A stretch of DNA of 64,000 nt, from NCBI RefSeq assembly GCF_009664855.1, contig NZ_CP045928.1, positions 2,883,755-2,947,754 of the forward strand, given 5' to 3'. Origin of the DNA: Flavobacterium sp. SLB02. GTDB lineage: Bacteria; Bacteroidota; Bacteroidia; Flavobacteriales; Flavobacteriaceae. This document shows positions 45,710-54,839 of the stretch, piece after piece (position 1 is the stretch's first letter; the number at the start of each line of letters is the position of its first letter). The notes under the pieces are model-generated. The model did no database searches, was not told the DNA's origin, and was given only the letters and a program-made list of their open reading frames with translations. The position numbers and the translations under genes were made by a program.

Positions 45710-46885
45710 TTAAAAAGTTCCTTCTGAACCTCCTCCACTAAAACCTCCTCCTCCAAAATCCATTGGGGAATCCGGAACTTTTGCTTCTGGTTTCATTCCA
45801 AAAGTTGAGGCCACTATTAAAGCTTCGGCATTTAAAATCGCATTTGAATTATTGATTCTATCCGGTTTAAACGTCAATCCAACTTCATTATCTTTTAGTT
45901 TTTTAATCGAAAAATAGACTATTGCAAATAACATTAATCCACCAAGAGTTAGCGCTATTTCTATTGGTAAAACTGAATAGTAGAATCTTATCGTATAAAT
46001 TGAAAATCCGATAGTTAAAAAGCTAATCCAAAGCATAATCCTATCTTTTGTTCTTAAGGCCTGAACCAAATAAACAACAGGAATGATAAAAGTAAAAGCA
46101 TAAAAGAAAATTGCAAACGGAATATCCTCTGCTGGTATTACTTCGTTACCTAAAAGCGCTACAGAAAGTTCTCTAACTACCAAATAATTACATGAAAGGT
46201 AGAACAATACCAAACAAAAGCTATTGGCTAATAATAAACCATTATAGTAATAACGTATGGTGAGTTTATTAAGCATTCTTTTAGTAAAAAAGTAAAATGC
46301 TGCTGAAGCTAACATGGCTATAAATGGCAAAATCGATTTTCCGGTATCGCCAAACTCAAACATTCCATAAAACAAAACTGCCGAAGCTGCCAAACAGAAA
46401 ACCAACAATGATAATAAGTGCAAATACCTCCTGTACATAAAAAAAGAAGCTACTGCTACAAAAATCGCGATTTGTATTTCATAGGCTTCAGTTGTTATGG
46501 CAATAGCAAATCCTATATTTAAAATTGCCCCTAAAATAAAAGCATCGTCTAAACCGTGTCCGTAATACTTTTGATTGGCCAAAAATTCTGCTCCTGCAAA
46601 ACCGATTGCTGCAAAAATATAACAGCAAATATTAAAAAAAGTACGTTCAGAATTAGAGCCGGTCAATCCCATTAATGCAATTACGCCACATAAAGACAAA
46701 TACAAAAAAGCTCCTAACAAAAAGAATCCCAAACGGACCAAAATATTACTTTGCCTTTTAAAAGCTGGTAATTCTTTTTTAATTAAATTCTTTTGCTCTT
46801 TACTAATAAATCCAGCAAATTCAAGTGAATTAGCTTCTTCGACCAATGCTAAATTGTTTAATAAATTTTTATCGTATACTATCAT
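45710..46885 (-). CDS. Polytopic membrane protein, DUF4401-like, with glycine-rich tail
   Basis: 391 residues with about ten transmembrane helices from ~50 to ~330. The N-terminal ~45 residues are soluble (EANSLEFAGFISKEQKNLIKKEL). The C-terminus is cytoplasmic or periplasmic and ends in MDFGGGGFSGGGSEGTF, a glycine-rich tail like that of YgcG/TPM-type proteins. It overlaps the end of the upstream DUF2157 gene by four bases (ATGA), so translation is coupled. The pair recurs in many Gram-negative genomes; function unknown. Confidence 0.75.
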   Translation of the reverse strand: MIVYDKNLLNNLALVEEANSLEFAGFISKEQKNLIKKELPAFKRQSNILVRLGFFLLGAFLYLSLCGVIALMGLTGSNSERTFFNICCYIFAAIGFAGAEFLANQKYYGHGLDDAFILGAILNIGFAIAITTEAYEIQIAIFVAVASFFMYRRYLHLLSLLVFCLAASAVLFYGMFEFGDTGKSILPFIAMLASAAFYFFTKRMLNKLTIRYYYNGLLLANSFCLVLFYLSCNYLVVRELSVALLGNEVIPAEDIPFAIFFYAFTFIIPVVYLVQALRTKDRIMLWISFLTIGFSIYTIRFYYSVLPIEIALTLGGLMLFAIVYFSIKKLKDNEVGLTFKPDRINNSNAILNAEALIVASTFGMKPEAKVPDSPMDFGGGGFSGGGSEGTF

Positions 46886-47883
46886 GCTGCAATTTCTTTA
46901 TTGAAGGTTTTAATCAATTTTATAAACAGTATTATCGATCCTATAAAATATATTGGAAGAATCATAATTAATAACACCCAAACATCTGAAAAATTAATTT
47001 TATCCAAAATTCTAATCAGAAATATATTTACACCAATATAAGCGTAAATAATCATAAAAACATATAATGAAATCGCCTTAAGTTCATGGCTAATCTTATA
47101 AAAATAAAAAGAAGAAGCCGCCAAAACAACAAGAAAAAGAAACCAAATTCCGTTTTCAAAATAATCCAGTAAACTACTAATTGTCGCAATACTTATAATA
47201 TGCAAAGCAAATGTGAAATAGATGATACTGAAATGCGTTTTCAATTGGATTCTTTTACTGTAAATTGTCCACAAGATCAATAAAACACCTAAAGTAATTG
47301 CTGAATAACTTAAGGTTTGATCTTGGTGAAAATTAATATTATTTAATAAATCCTGAGGTGTTACTGAAAGCCCCACATAAGCCGCCAAACCTGTAATGGC
47401 AATTGTTAAGACACTTTTGTTATCGAAATAATATGCACAAAAGAAACTCACAACTGTTGGTATTAATGTAGCTAGTCCGTGGTGAGTGCCGAAAGGTTTG
47501 TACTGAAATTGTAGGTACCCTATAAAAATACAAGTCAAAATACTGGCAGCTAAAGCCAGATACTCCACAACTGGATGTTCAAAAGTAGTTTCCTGTTTTT
47601 GGAATCCTTTTGAATTTTTAAAACAGTAATAAAAACAAACTCCAATAACAATTAATAATAATGAAAGGATCGCAATATGACCTATACTGTCTATATTGTT
47701 ATAAATTAAAATTCCGATTCCTGAAGTGAATAATAAAACAGATAAATAGAGAAACAATTTTAGCTCTGCATTTAGCGAGAAAATATTCAAATTGCGATAC
47801 GCACTAATTTCCTGATATTGATTCTCGGTTATTAGATTTTTATCCAAAAGTGATTTTGTAGCCTGGTCATCAAACTTATTCAT
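46882..47883 (-). CDS. DUF2157 membrane protein
   Basis: 333 residues. N-terminal soluble segment DDQATKSLLDKNLITENQYQEISAY (the DUF2157 start pattern), then about nine transmembrane helices. Fused in concept to the downstream DUF4401-like protein by a four-base overlap. Two-gene operon; no promoter recognised. Role unknown. Confidence 0.82.
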   Translation of the reverse strand: MNKFDDQATKSLLDKNLITENQYQEISAYRNLNIFSLNAELKLFLYLSVLLFTSGIGILIYNNIDSIGHIAILSLLLIVIGVCFYYCFKNSKGFQKQETTFEHPVVEYLALAASILTCIFIGYLQFQYKPFGTHHGLATLIPTVVSFFCAYYFDNKSVLTIAITGLAAYVGLSVTPQDLLNNINFHQDQTLSYSAITLGVLLILWTIYSKRIQLKTHFSIIYFTFALHIISIATISSLLDYFENGIWFLFLVVLAASSFYFYKISHELKAISLYVFMIIYAYIGVNIFLIRILDKINFSDVWVLLIMILPIYFIGSIILFIKLIKTFNKEIAA

Positions 47884-48089
47884 AATTTACTTTTATACAT
47901 ACCAATCAAAAATAGTCTTTTTGATTGAATATTTAGTTAGTAAAAAAATACTTATAAATTTTAAATAATCTAAATCGTTAATATTTTCCGTAAAATAGTT
48001 AATCATAAAGATTAATCATTTAAATCTGTATAATCGATTACATTTAACAAGTCAATTAAAGAAACCACAAATAAAAACATCATTATAAA

Positions 48090-49151
48090 ATGAAACAAAA
48101 TCTGCTTTTACTCTTTTTCTTATTGAGTATGTCTTCTCTTTTTGCACAAAAATATTATATGGAATCTCCTGAAGGATTTGGTGCCTCCACTACAGGAGGC
48201 GGAAACTCTACTCCTGTTACAGTAACGACTTATAATGAATTATTATCAAAAATTAAATCAAAATCTCCGGCAGTGATTTTAGTTTCAGGAGTAATTACTA
48301 TTCCCAGTGGTAAACCTATCCATGAAGTTGTAACGAACAAAACATTAATAGGGCTTCCAGGCGCAAAACTTGTAAACGAAACCCAATCGAACCCCGGAGC
48401 AGGTATTTTAAATTTAAAACCCGGATCTAATGATGTAATAATCAGAAATCTTGTTTTCATTGGTCCAGGCGCTTATGATATTGATGGTCAGGATAATTTG
48501 ACTGCCGATTGCACCAATCTTTGGATAGATCATTGTGAATTTCAGGACGGTCAGGACGGAAATTATGATAATAAAGGAAAAACAGATAACGTCACGATTT
48601 CGTGGTGCAAATTTACTTATCTAAAAGCACCAAAATCAGGCGGTTCAGGTGGAGCTGATGATCATAGGTTTAGTAATCTTATTGGTTCGAACAAAAATGA
48701 TTCTCCTGCTGACGGACATTATAGTATAACTTTTAAGAATTGTTATTGGGCTGAAGGCTGTAAACAGCGTATGCCTCGTGGCAGAAATGCCGAACTTCAT
48801 ATCCTGAATTGTTATTACAGCACATCAGAATCTGGTCCTTTGGCTATTGGTTTAGGTGGAGGAATTAAAAACTCAACTTGTTATGTTGAAGGAACTGATT
48901 TTGCAAAAGTAGAAAAAGTTTTTAAAGAGTACATAAGCACAGATGGCGGAACAGTTGGGATTGTATTTGATCGTTGTCGCAAAGGACCAATGGATTTTGG
49001 CACTAAAGTGAGTAAACCTTCTTATTCTTACACTACGATTCCTCTTGGAAAAGTGGAACAATATGTAACGAACAAAACATGTGGTGCCGGAGCAACGCTT
49101 CAGATAACTTCAGGGGGAGTAATCTCTACAACTTGCACTAATAAAAGCTAA
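48090..49151 (+). CDS. Secreted pectate lyase (polysaccharide lyase family 1)
   Basis: 353 residues. Signal peptide to about SLFAQ. Right-handed beta-helix with the PL1 landmarks: NVIIRNL-type strand DVIIRNLVFIG, calcium-binding NLWIDHCEFQDGQDGNYDNKGKTDNVTISWCKF, and the catalytic-arginine region CKQRMPRGRNAELHILNCYY. It cleaves polygalacturonate by beta-elimination. The catalytic Arg sits in QRMPRGR. Mature length is typical, with no carbohydrate-binding or T9SS sorting domain at the C-terminus, so it is probably periplasmic or Sec-secreted only. Single gene; no SusCD pair nearby. Confidence 0.92.
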   Translation: MKQNLLLLFFLLSMSSLFAQKYYMESPEGFGASTTGGGNSTPVTVTTYNELLSKIKSKSPAVILVSGVITIPSGKPIHEVVTNKTLIGLPGAKLVNETQSNPGAGILNLKPGSNDVIIRNLVFIGPGAYDIDGQDNLTADCTNLWIDHCEFQDGQDGNYDNKGKTDNVTISWCKFTYLKAPKSGGSGGADDHRFSNLIGSNKNDSPADGHYSITFKNCYWAEGCKQRMPRGRNAELHILNCYYSTSESGPLAIGLGGGIKNSTCYVEGTDFAKVEKVFKEYISTDGGTVGIVFDRCRKGPMDFGTKVSKPSYSYTTIPLGKVEQYVTNKTCGAGATLQITSGGVISTTCTNKS

Positions 49152-49165
49152 TCAAAATATTAAAT

Positions 49166-49204
49166 AAAAAAGCCGATTTGTATTGGATACAAATCGGCTT
49201 TTTT
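49166..49204. terminator. Terminator between pectate lyase and argH
   Basis: AAAAAGCCGATTTGTAT-TGG-ATACAAATCGGCTTTTT, near-perfect and bidirectional between convergent genes. Confidence 0.9.
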
Positions 49205-49219
49205 TATTGGAAGAAAGTT

Positions 49220-50500
49220 TTAAAAAGCGGCTTTCATTTTATCTTTAATCGCTTCCAGACATAAATTATTGATACTGCCTTCGTGCGTGTGTTTTGTTTC
49301 TTTTGGAGATTGATACGTTCCTGCTTCTAATTGTTCAGCAACGGCTTTGTATGCATCTCTGAAAGGCATTCCTTCAACCACCATTTCGTTTAAAGTATCT
49401 ACTGTAAACAGATAATCGTATTTTTTATCTTTTAAAATATTGTCTTTTACTGTAATGTCTTTTACAGAGAAAATCGCAATATCTAAACATGCTTTTAGGT
49501 TTTGAAGCGCCGGGAACAAACCTTCTTTTAAAAGCTGTAAATCTCTGTGATATCCGCTTGGTAAATTATTAGTGATTAAGGTGATTTCGTACGGAAGTGC
49601 CTGAATCTTGTTGCATTTTCCTCTGATTAATTCGAATACATCCGGATTTTTCTTGTGAGGCATAATGCTCGATCCTGTTGTAAGATGCGCCGGAAGACCA
49701 ATAAAGTCAAAGTTTTGACTCATGTACAAACAAACATCCATAGCGAATTTTGATAAAGTCCCCGCAACACTTGCCATCGCAAAGGCAACGGTTTTCTCTG
49801 CTTTACCACGGCTCATTTGGGCTGCAACAGCGTTGAATTTTAAAGTTTCAAATCCTAATTCCTGTGTTGTAAATGTTCTGTTGATTGGGAACGAGCTTCC
49901 ATAACCTGCAGCAGATCCTAACGGGTTTTGATCAACGATTTTTGAAGCTGCATTTAACATCGTAATATCGTCAATAAAACTTTCGGCGTAAGCAGAAAAC
50001 CACATTCCGAATGAGGATGGCATGGCGATTTGCAAATGCGTATATCCTGGCAATAAAACATTTTGGTGTTTTTCTGCCGATTCCATTAACAAATCAAACA
50101 ATGTTTTTACCTGTTCTTTTAAGGCTTTTAGTTCGTCTTTCAGATACAAATGAACATCTACCAAAACCTGATCGTTACGAGAACGTGCCGTATGGATTTT
50201 CTTTCCGGCATCGCCCAATTTTACGGTCAATAAATATTCTATTTTAGAATGTACGTCTTCGAAACTGTCTTCGATTTCGAAATTACCTATTACAACATCT
50301 GCAATGATTTCGTTTAAGGCATCAACTAAAGATGTGGTTTCTTCCTGAGTTAATAACCCTATTTGCCCAAGCATTTTGGCATGTGCAATAGAACCTAAAG
50401 CATCGTATTTTGCGAGAACCAAATCAAGTTCACGATCGTTTCCTACTGTGAAATGTTCGATTTGTTTGTCTGTTGGTATTCCTTTTTCCCAAAGTTTCAT
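49220..50500 (-). CDS. argH: Argininosuccinate lyase
   Basis: 426 residues from the ATG at 50500 (MKLWEKGIPTDKQIEHFTVGND). Last arginine step: argininosuccinate to arginine and fumarate. Seen: HTARSRNDQV, LLPGYTHLQ, and the superfamily signature GSSIMPHKKNPDVFELIRGK. Length is slightly shorter than the ~460 of proteobacterial ArgH, as in other Bacteroidota. Last gene of the leftward arg cluster, ending at a strong terminator. Confidence 0.96.
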   Translation of the reverse strand: MKLWEKGIPTDKQIEHFTVGNDRELDLVLAKYDALGSIAHAKMLGQIGLLTQEETTSLVDALNEIIADVVIGNFEIEDSFEDVHSKIEYLLTVKLGDAGKKIHTARSRNDQVLVDVHLYLKDELKALKEQVKTLFDLLMESAEKHQNVLLPGYTHLQIAMPSSFGMWFSAYAESFIDDITMLNAASKIVDQNPLGSAAGYGSSFPINRTFTTQELGFETLKFNAVAAQMSRGKAEKTVAFAMASVAGTLSKFAMDVCLYMSQNFDFIGLPAHLTTGSSIMPHKKNPDVFELIRGKCNKIQALPYEITLITNNLPSGYHRDLQLLKEGLFPALQNLKACLDIAIFSVKDITVKDNILKDKKYDYLFTVDTLNEMVVEGMPFRDAYKAVAEQLEAGTYQSPKETKHTHEGSINNLCLEAIKDKMKAAF

Positions 50501-50515
50501 AGATGATATTTTTTT

Positions 50516-50578
50516 CGCCACGAATTCACGAATTATTTTTGATAATCTTTGAAGATATAAATTCGTGAATTCGTGGCG
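50516..50578. repeat. Intraoperonic palindrome between argE and argH
   Basis: Perfect 19-base arms CGCCACGAATTCACGAATT (50516-50534) and complement (50560-50578), 25-base loop. Same family as the inner pair at 16414. In the mRNA it would form a stable stem just ahead of argH. Confidence 0.85.
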
Positions 50579-50589
50579 GTTTTTCTTTT

Positions 50590-51660
50590 TTATAATTTAA
50601 AGAAATCGGTTAGTATTTTGATATACAAATCGACTCCCTCTTCGATTTCGTTGATGAAAATAAATTCGTCTGCTGAATGTGAACGTAACGTTTCTCCTGG
50701 CCCTAATTTTAATGACTGACAGCTTAGAACAGATTGATCTGAAAGTGTTGGCGAACCATAAGTGGTTCTTCCTAAAGCGATTCCGGCTTGTACTAAACCG
50801 TGTGAGACTGGAATCGATGAAGCATTTAAATGCATTGATCTTGGTGTTACTTCGGCATTTACATTTGCTTTTACTGTTTCTAGAATCTCTGCATTTGTAT
50901 AACGATCGGTTACCCGAATGTCAACCACTAAATCACATTCTGACGGCACGACATTGTGCTGTTTTCCTGCACTGATTTGCGTTACGGTCATTTTTACGGG
51001 ACCTAAAACATCAGAGATCTTATCGAATTTATAGTTTTTAAACCATTCCATTACCGGAATTGATTTGTATAATGAGTTATCGTCGTTTTGATGTGCGGCG
51101 TGGCTTGCGGTTCCTTTTACTTTTACATCAAGAACCAACAAACCTTTCTCAGCTACAGCCAATTGCATTAAAGTTGGTTCGCCCACAATGGCGCAATCCA
51201 GCTCTGGCAAATGCTTTAAAACGCTGTTTAAACCATTTTTTCCACTGCTTTCTTCTTCGGCCGAAGCTACGATTACAAGATTATGAGATAAATTTTGATT
51301 CTGATAAAAATGAACAAAAGTTGCTAATAACGAAACCAGACATCCTCCAGCGTCATTACTTCCTAAACCAAATAATTTGCCATCTTTTTCGATGGCCTTA
51401 AATGGATCGTTGGTATAAGCTTGGTTTGGCTTTACAGTATCGTGGTGTGAATTCAGTAAAAGTGTTGGTTTGTTTTCGTCGAAATATTTATTGAAAGCCC
51501 AAACATTATTATTTTCTCTTTTAAAGGGAATCTCGTTTTGATTGAACCAATTTTCTATTAAAAGTGCCGTTTTATCTTCTTCGCTTGAAAAAGAAGGGGT
51601 TTCGATAAGGCTTTTTAATAAATTAATTGCTTCCTTGGTAAGCGTTGCAATATTTTTCAT
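50590..51660 (-). CDS. argE: M20-family N-acyl-citrulline/ornithine deacylase of the arginine cluster
   Basis: 356 residues. Dinuclear zinc hydrolase: first ligand LLNSHHDTVKP (His-x-Asp), bridging Asp in SNDAGG, general base EEESSGKNG, then the dimerisation domain and final His in LRSHSADEFI. In organisms with an ArgF'-type carbamoyltransferase the enzyme removes the acyl group from N-acyl-citrulline, not from N-acyl-ornithine. Since ArgF' here looks succinyl-specific, its substrate is probably N-succinyl-citrulline; this is inference. Confidence 0.9.
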   Translation of the reverse strand: MKNIATLTKEAINLLKSLIETPSFSSEEDKTALLIENWFNQNEIPFKRENNNVWAFNKYFDENKPTLLLNSHHDTVKPNQAYTNDPFKAIEKDGKLFGLGSNDAGGCLVSLLATFVHFYQNQNLSHNLVIVASAEEESSGKNGLNSVLKHLPELDCAIVGEPTLMQLAVAEKGLLVLDVKVKGTASHAAHQNDDNSLYKSIPVMEWFKNYKFDKISDVLGPVKMTVTQISAGKQHNVVPSECDLVVDIRVTDRYTNAEILETVKANVNAEVTPRSMHLNASSIPVSHGLVQAGIALGRTTYGSPTLSDQSVLSCQSLKLGPGETLRSHSADEFIFINEIEEGVDLYIKILTDFFKL

Positions 51661-51937
51661 AGTTATGTTTTCTTTGCCGTTATCCCGATAACTATCGGGA
51701 CAAAGTCACGAAGTTTTAATTAAATCTGTGACATTTTTAATTTGCGCAAATTTCTTAAATTAAAATTTAAAAGTACTGTGAAGCTCTGTTTTTTTGCCAC
51801 TAATTACACTGATTTTCACAAATTATCTTTTTGCCACACATTTAAAATCAAAATAAACTTTTTTCTGTACGTCTAAAATTATTTTGTCTTTAAACAGAAA
51901 AAATTAGTGTCAATTTGTGTAGTGCGTGGCAATCTAT
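51661..51937. other. Argb-argE spacer made of repeat fragments
   Basis: 277 bases, no gene. It contains a small palindrome TCCCGATA-AC-TATCGGGA at 51683-51700 (the CCCGATAG/CTATCGGG words recur in the terminator at 60714) and two degenerate 'ttgccac...acact' arms near 51795-51850 and 51885-51931. This is by far the widest gap within the cluster; a separate promoter for argE-argH could lie here, though I see no clear one. Confidence 0.6.
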
Positions 51938-52714
51938 TTATAAAGTAATCGTTGTATGCACAACGTCAGGATTTTGAAGCATTTTATGATGTCCAATTTT
52001 GATTTTCTGAACGCCTCTTGATAAACTATTGAAGCAATTATCCAGTTTTGGAATCATTCCGGAATGGATTACTTTTTCTTCTTTTAGTTTATTGTATAAT
52101 ACCTCGTTGATTGCTGTAATTACAGAATTATCATCTTCTGAATCTTGCAAAACACCTTGTTTTTCAAAACAATAAGTAAGTGTAACATCAAAAACTTCAG
52201 ACAATGCAATTGATAATTCACTTGCAATCGTATCAGCGTTTGTGTTTAACAATTGTCCGTTTTTGTCGTGTGTAATAGCGCAGAAAACAGGAACGATTCC
52301 GGCTTCAAGTAGAGTTGCCAATAACTTTGTATTGACTTGGTTTACATCGCCTACAAAACCATAATCAATTGTGGGGTGATTTCGTTTTGTGGACTGAATC
52401 AAATTTCCGTCAGCTCCTGAAAAACCAATTGCGTTATTATTTTTGGCCTGTAATTGCGCTACTATATGTTTATTGATTTGTCCTGCGTAAATCATTACGA
52501 CAACATCAAGCATTGGCGCATCAGTAATTCTGCGTCCGTCAATCATTTGAGGAACTAAACCAATACTTTGAGCCATTTTTGTAGCCGATTTTCCTCCTCC
52601 GTGAACTAAAACTTTATGTCCTTCGATTTTAGAAAAATCGGTTAAGAATTGTTCTAACTCGGTTGGGTTGTCAATGATGTTTCCACCTATTTTTATTACT
52701 GTAACTTTTTTCAT
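51938..52714 (-). CDS. argB: N-acylglutamate kinase
   Basis: 258 residues from the ATG at 52714 (MKKVTVIKIGGNII). Amino-acid kinase fold: KIGGN phosphate loop, VHGGGKSATKMAQSIG, and the nucleotide region NTNADTIASELSIALS. It phosphorylates the gamma-carboxylate of N-acetyl- (or here perhaps N-succinyl-) glutamate. The length is normal and no N-terminal arginine-binding helix of the feedback-inhibited hexameric type is present, so arginine control by this enzyme is unlikely. Confidence 0.94.
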   Translation of the reverse strand: MKKVTVIKIGGNIIDNPTELEQFLTDFSKIEGHKVLVHGGGKSATKMAQSIGLVPQMIDGRRITDAPMLDVVVMIYAGQINKHIVAQLQAKNNNAIGFSGADGNLIQSTKRNHPTIDYGFVGDVNQVNTKLLATLLEAGIVPVFCAITHDKNGQLLNTNADTIASELSIALSEVFDVTLTYCFEKQGVLQDSEDDNSVITAINEVLYNKLKEEKVIHSGMIPKLDNCFNSLSRGVQKIKIGHHKMLQNPDVVHTTITL

Positions 52715-52716
52715 GA

Positions 52717-52802
52717 GGTTCAATGTTCAGAGGAACAAAGGGACAAAGTTTAGATTCAGTGTGTAAAAACCTCTGAACCTTTGCAACTTTGTGCCTTTGT
52801 AC
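52717..52802. repeat. Degenerate 'ttcagagg...acaaagg' palindrome between argF' and argB
   Basis: The left part reads TTCAGAGGAACAAAGGGAC and the right part is its approximate complement (CCTCTGAACCTTTGCAACT). The same text, in either orientation, occurs at 7255-7290, 7430-7470 and 7556-7627. Confidence 0.6.
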
Positions 52803-52808
52803 CTTAAT

Positions 52809-53756
52809 TTACAATTTCTTCAAAATCTTTTGTAAAACTAATTGTGCCGAATACGTTCTGTTATTCGCTTGCTGAATTACAATTGAATTCTCGCTGTCGA
52901 TTACTTCGTCAGTGACAATTACGTTACGACGAACTGGTAAACAGTGCATGAATTTTCCGTTATTGGTCAATGCCATTTTTTCGGCTGTAACCGTCCAATT
53001 TGGATCTAGATTGGTTACTTTTCCGTAATCATTGAAGTTACTCCAGTTTTTTACGTAAACGAAATCGGCATTTTCAAACGCTTTGTTTTGGTCGTATTCG
53101 ATTTTGCAATCTTTTGTAATTTCAGGGCTTAATTCGTAACCTTCCGGATGTGTAATTACAAAATCCATATCTTTTTGCATTTGCATCATTTCTACAAACG
53201 AGTTTGCAACTGCCTGAGGCAACGCTTTTGGGTGCGGTGCCCAGGACAAAACTACTTTTGGTTTGTGTTTTGTTTTGTATTCTTCCATCGTAATAGCATC
53301 TGCCAAAGACTGCATTGGGTGACGCACAGCGCTTTCCATGTTTACAATTGGCACAGTAGCATGTTTCAAAAATCCTGAAATTACAGTTTCAGCATAGTCC
53401 TTTTCTTTGTCAACCAAGCCTGCAAAGGCACGGATTGCGATAATATCACAATATTGAGACACTACCTCTGCCGCTTCTTTAATATGTTCTGAAGCACCTG
53501 AATTCATAATAGCTCCGTCTTCGAATTCTAATGTCCAGCCTTCGTTGGTAAAATTCATCACCATAACGTTCATTCCTAGGTTTATAGCAGCTTTTTGAGT
53601 ACTCAAACGCGTTCTTAAACTTGGGTTGAAGAATAACATTCCTAAGGTTTTATTTTTACCTAAGTCTTGATTTTTAAGTGGGTTCTTTTTGATTTTTAAC
53701 GCACTTTTTACCCATTTTGATAATGAGTCGATATCTTGTATTGAAATATAGTTCAT
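52809..53756 (-). CDS. argF': N-acyl-ornithine carbamoyltransferase (probably N-succinyl-type)
   Basis: 315 residues. Carbamoyl-phosphate site FFNPSLRTRLSTQ, second-domain MESAVRHPMQSLADAI with HPxQ, and MHCLPVRRN. These set it in the ArgF' family that works on N-acylated ornithine rather than ornithine. At the position that decides the acyl group (Glu92 in the Xanthomonas acetyl enzyme, Pro90 in the Bacteroides succinyl enzyme, in the motif xxxxEH) it has Ser89 in NSGASEHIKEA. Non-Glu residues there are expected to favour N-succinyl-ornithine. Fourth from the end of the leftward cluster. Confidence 0.93.
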   Translation of the reverse strand: MNYISIQDIDSLSKWVKSALKIKKNPLKNQDLGKNKTLGMLFFNPSLRTRLSTQKAAINLGMNVMVMNFTNEGWTLEFEDGAIMNSGASEHIKEAAEVVSQYCDIIAIRAFAGLVDKEKDYAETVISGFLKHATVPIVNMESAVRHPMQSLADAITMEEYKTKHKPKVVLSWAPHPKALPQAVANSFVEMMQMQKDMDFVITHPEGYELSPEITKDCKIEYDQNKAFENADFVYVKNWSNFNDYGKVTNLDPNWTVTAEKMALTNNGKFMHCLPVRRNVIVTDEVIDSENSIVIQQANNRTYSAQLVLQKILKKL

Positions 53757-53765
53757 GTCTTTTTC

Positions 53766-53833
53766 TTGTTTAATCGTTAATTTGTTTAACTATTTATTTG
53801 CCCGATCGATTAACCGAATTAACGATTAAACAA
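53766..53833. repeat. AT-rich intraoperonic palindrome, copy A (argF'-proB)
   Basis: Perfect 17-base arms TTGTTTAATCGTTAATT (53766-53782) and complement (53817-53833); the loop contains GATCGATTAACCG. Related to copies at 56059 and 57284. Confidence 0.85.
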
Positions 53834-53843
53834 ATAAACATTT

Positions 53844-54605
53844 CTACACAATTTTCGTAAAAGGAATTTCTCCTTCTAATGCTTTTAGAATAAAATTATC
53901 ATTTAATCCGTTGACGATCCAGGTTTCTATGTTGGCGGCTTTTGCAATTCCCGCTGCTTCTATTTTAGATTGCATTCCGCCTGTTCCGTGTGATGATTTT
54001 GATTCTCCGATTTCCTTTTCTAATACTTTTAAATCTTTTACTAATTGAATCGTTTCAGGATTTTCATCGTGAATGGAATCTTTCGTATAAATTCCGTTTG
54101 TATTCGTCGCAATTATCAGAATATCAACATTTAAAAGGACCGCTGTTAGCGCCGCTAATTTATCATTATCTCCAAACCGAATCTCATCTGTAGCAACGGT
54201 ATCATTTTCATTAATAATCGGAATGTAATTATTCTCGACCAAAACATTAATCGTATTGACAATGTTTACTTTTGACTGGTCTTTTTCGAAATCTGAATAA
54301 GACAATAAACACTGTGATGTCAATAATCCTAAATCGCTGAAATTCTCATGGAAAATCCGCATTAAATGGGGTTGCCCAATTGAGGCCAAAGCTTGTTTTA
54401 ATGCAATTTCTTTGCCTTTGCTCTCGAGCTTTACAAATTGCTTGGCTGCGGCAATGGCTCCTGAACTTACGATTACAAATTCGTAATCTTTGTTAAGAGC
54501 GGCGATTTGCATACCAATATCTTCGATCTTTCCTCGCGAAATATGATTGGTTTCTTTGGTTAAAGTATTACTTCCTATTTTTAATAAAATCCGCTTTTTT
54601 GACAT
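53844..54605 (-). CDS. proB: Glutamate 5-kinase, short form without PUA domain
   Basis: 253 residues from the ATG at 54605 (MSKKRILLKIGSNTLT); the longer in-frame start at 54689 would add a run of residues not seen in the family. Amino-acid kinase domain with KIGSNTLT, VSSGAIAAAKQ, and NENDTVATDEIRFGDND. The C-terminal PUA domain of E. coli ProB is absent, as usual in this phylum. First step of proline synthesis from glutamate; placed with proA inside the arginine cluster. Confidence 0.93.
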   Translation of the reverse strand: MSKKRILLKIGSNTLTKETNHISRGKIEDIGMQIAALNKDYEFVIVSSGAIAAAKQFVKLESKGKEIALKQALASIGQPHLMRIFHENFSDLGLLTSQCLLSYSDFEKDQSKVNIVNTINVLVENNYIPIINENDTVATDEIRFGDNDKLAALTAVLLNVDILIIATNTNGIYTKDSIHDENPETIQLVKDLKVLEKEIGESKSSHGTGGMQSKIEAAGIAKAANIETWIVNGLNDNFILKALEGEIPFTKIV

Positions 54606-54617
54606 GCTGTATTTTTT

Positions 54618-54734
54618 TTCCGCAAAGGGCGCAAGGTTTTTTATTCTGTTTGTGTTTACAAACGCTAAGCTCGCAAGGTTATCTTTCAATAAATTCCAAT
54701 TTTTTAAATTGCTTCGCCTGTTCGCTATCGCTCG
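54618..54734. other. proA-proB spacer with fragments of dispersed repeats
   Basis: No gene. 'CGCAAAGGGCGCAAGG' at about 54621 and GCTAAGCTCGCAAGG at about 54664 are related words; 54707-54734 is an exact 28-base copy of 16460-16487. Rest of the gap to 54839 is AT-rich with 'aatctgaaatcaacaatctaaaatt' type text. Confidence 0.6.
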
Positions 54735-54839
54735 AGTCCAAATTCTAATTCCTACTTTGTGAGTAATAAAAATTCAAAAAATCTGAAATCAGAACTCGTT
54801 AATCCTCAATCTAAAATCTGAAATCAACAATCTAAAATT

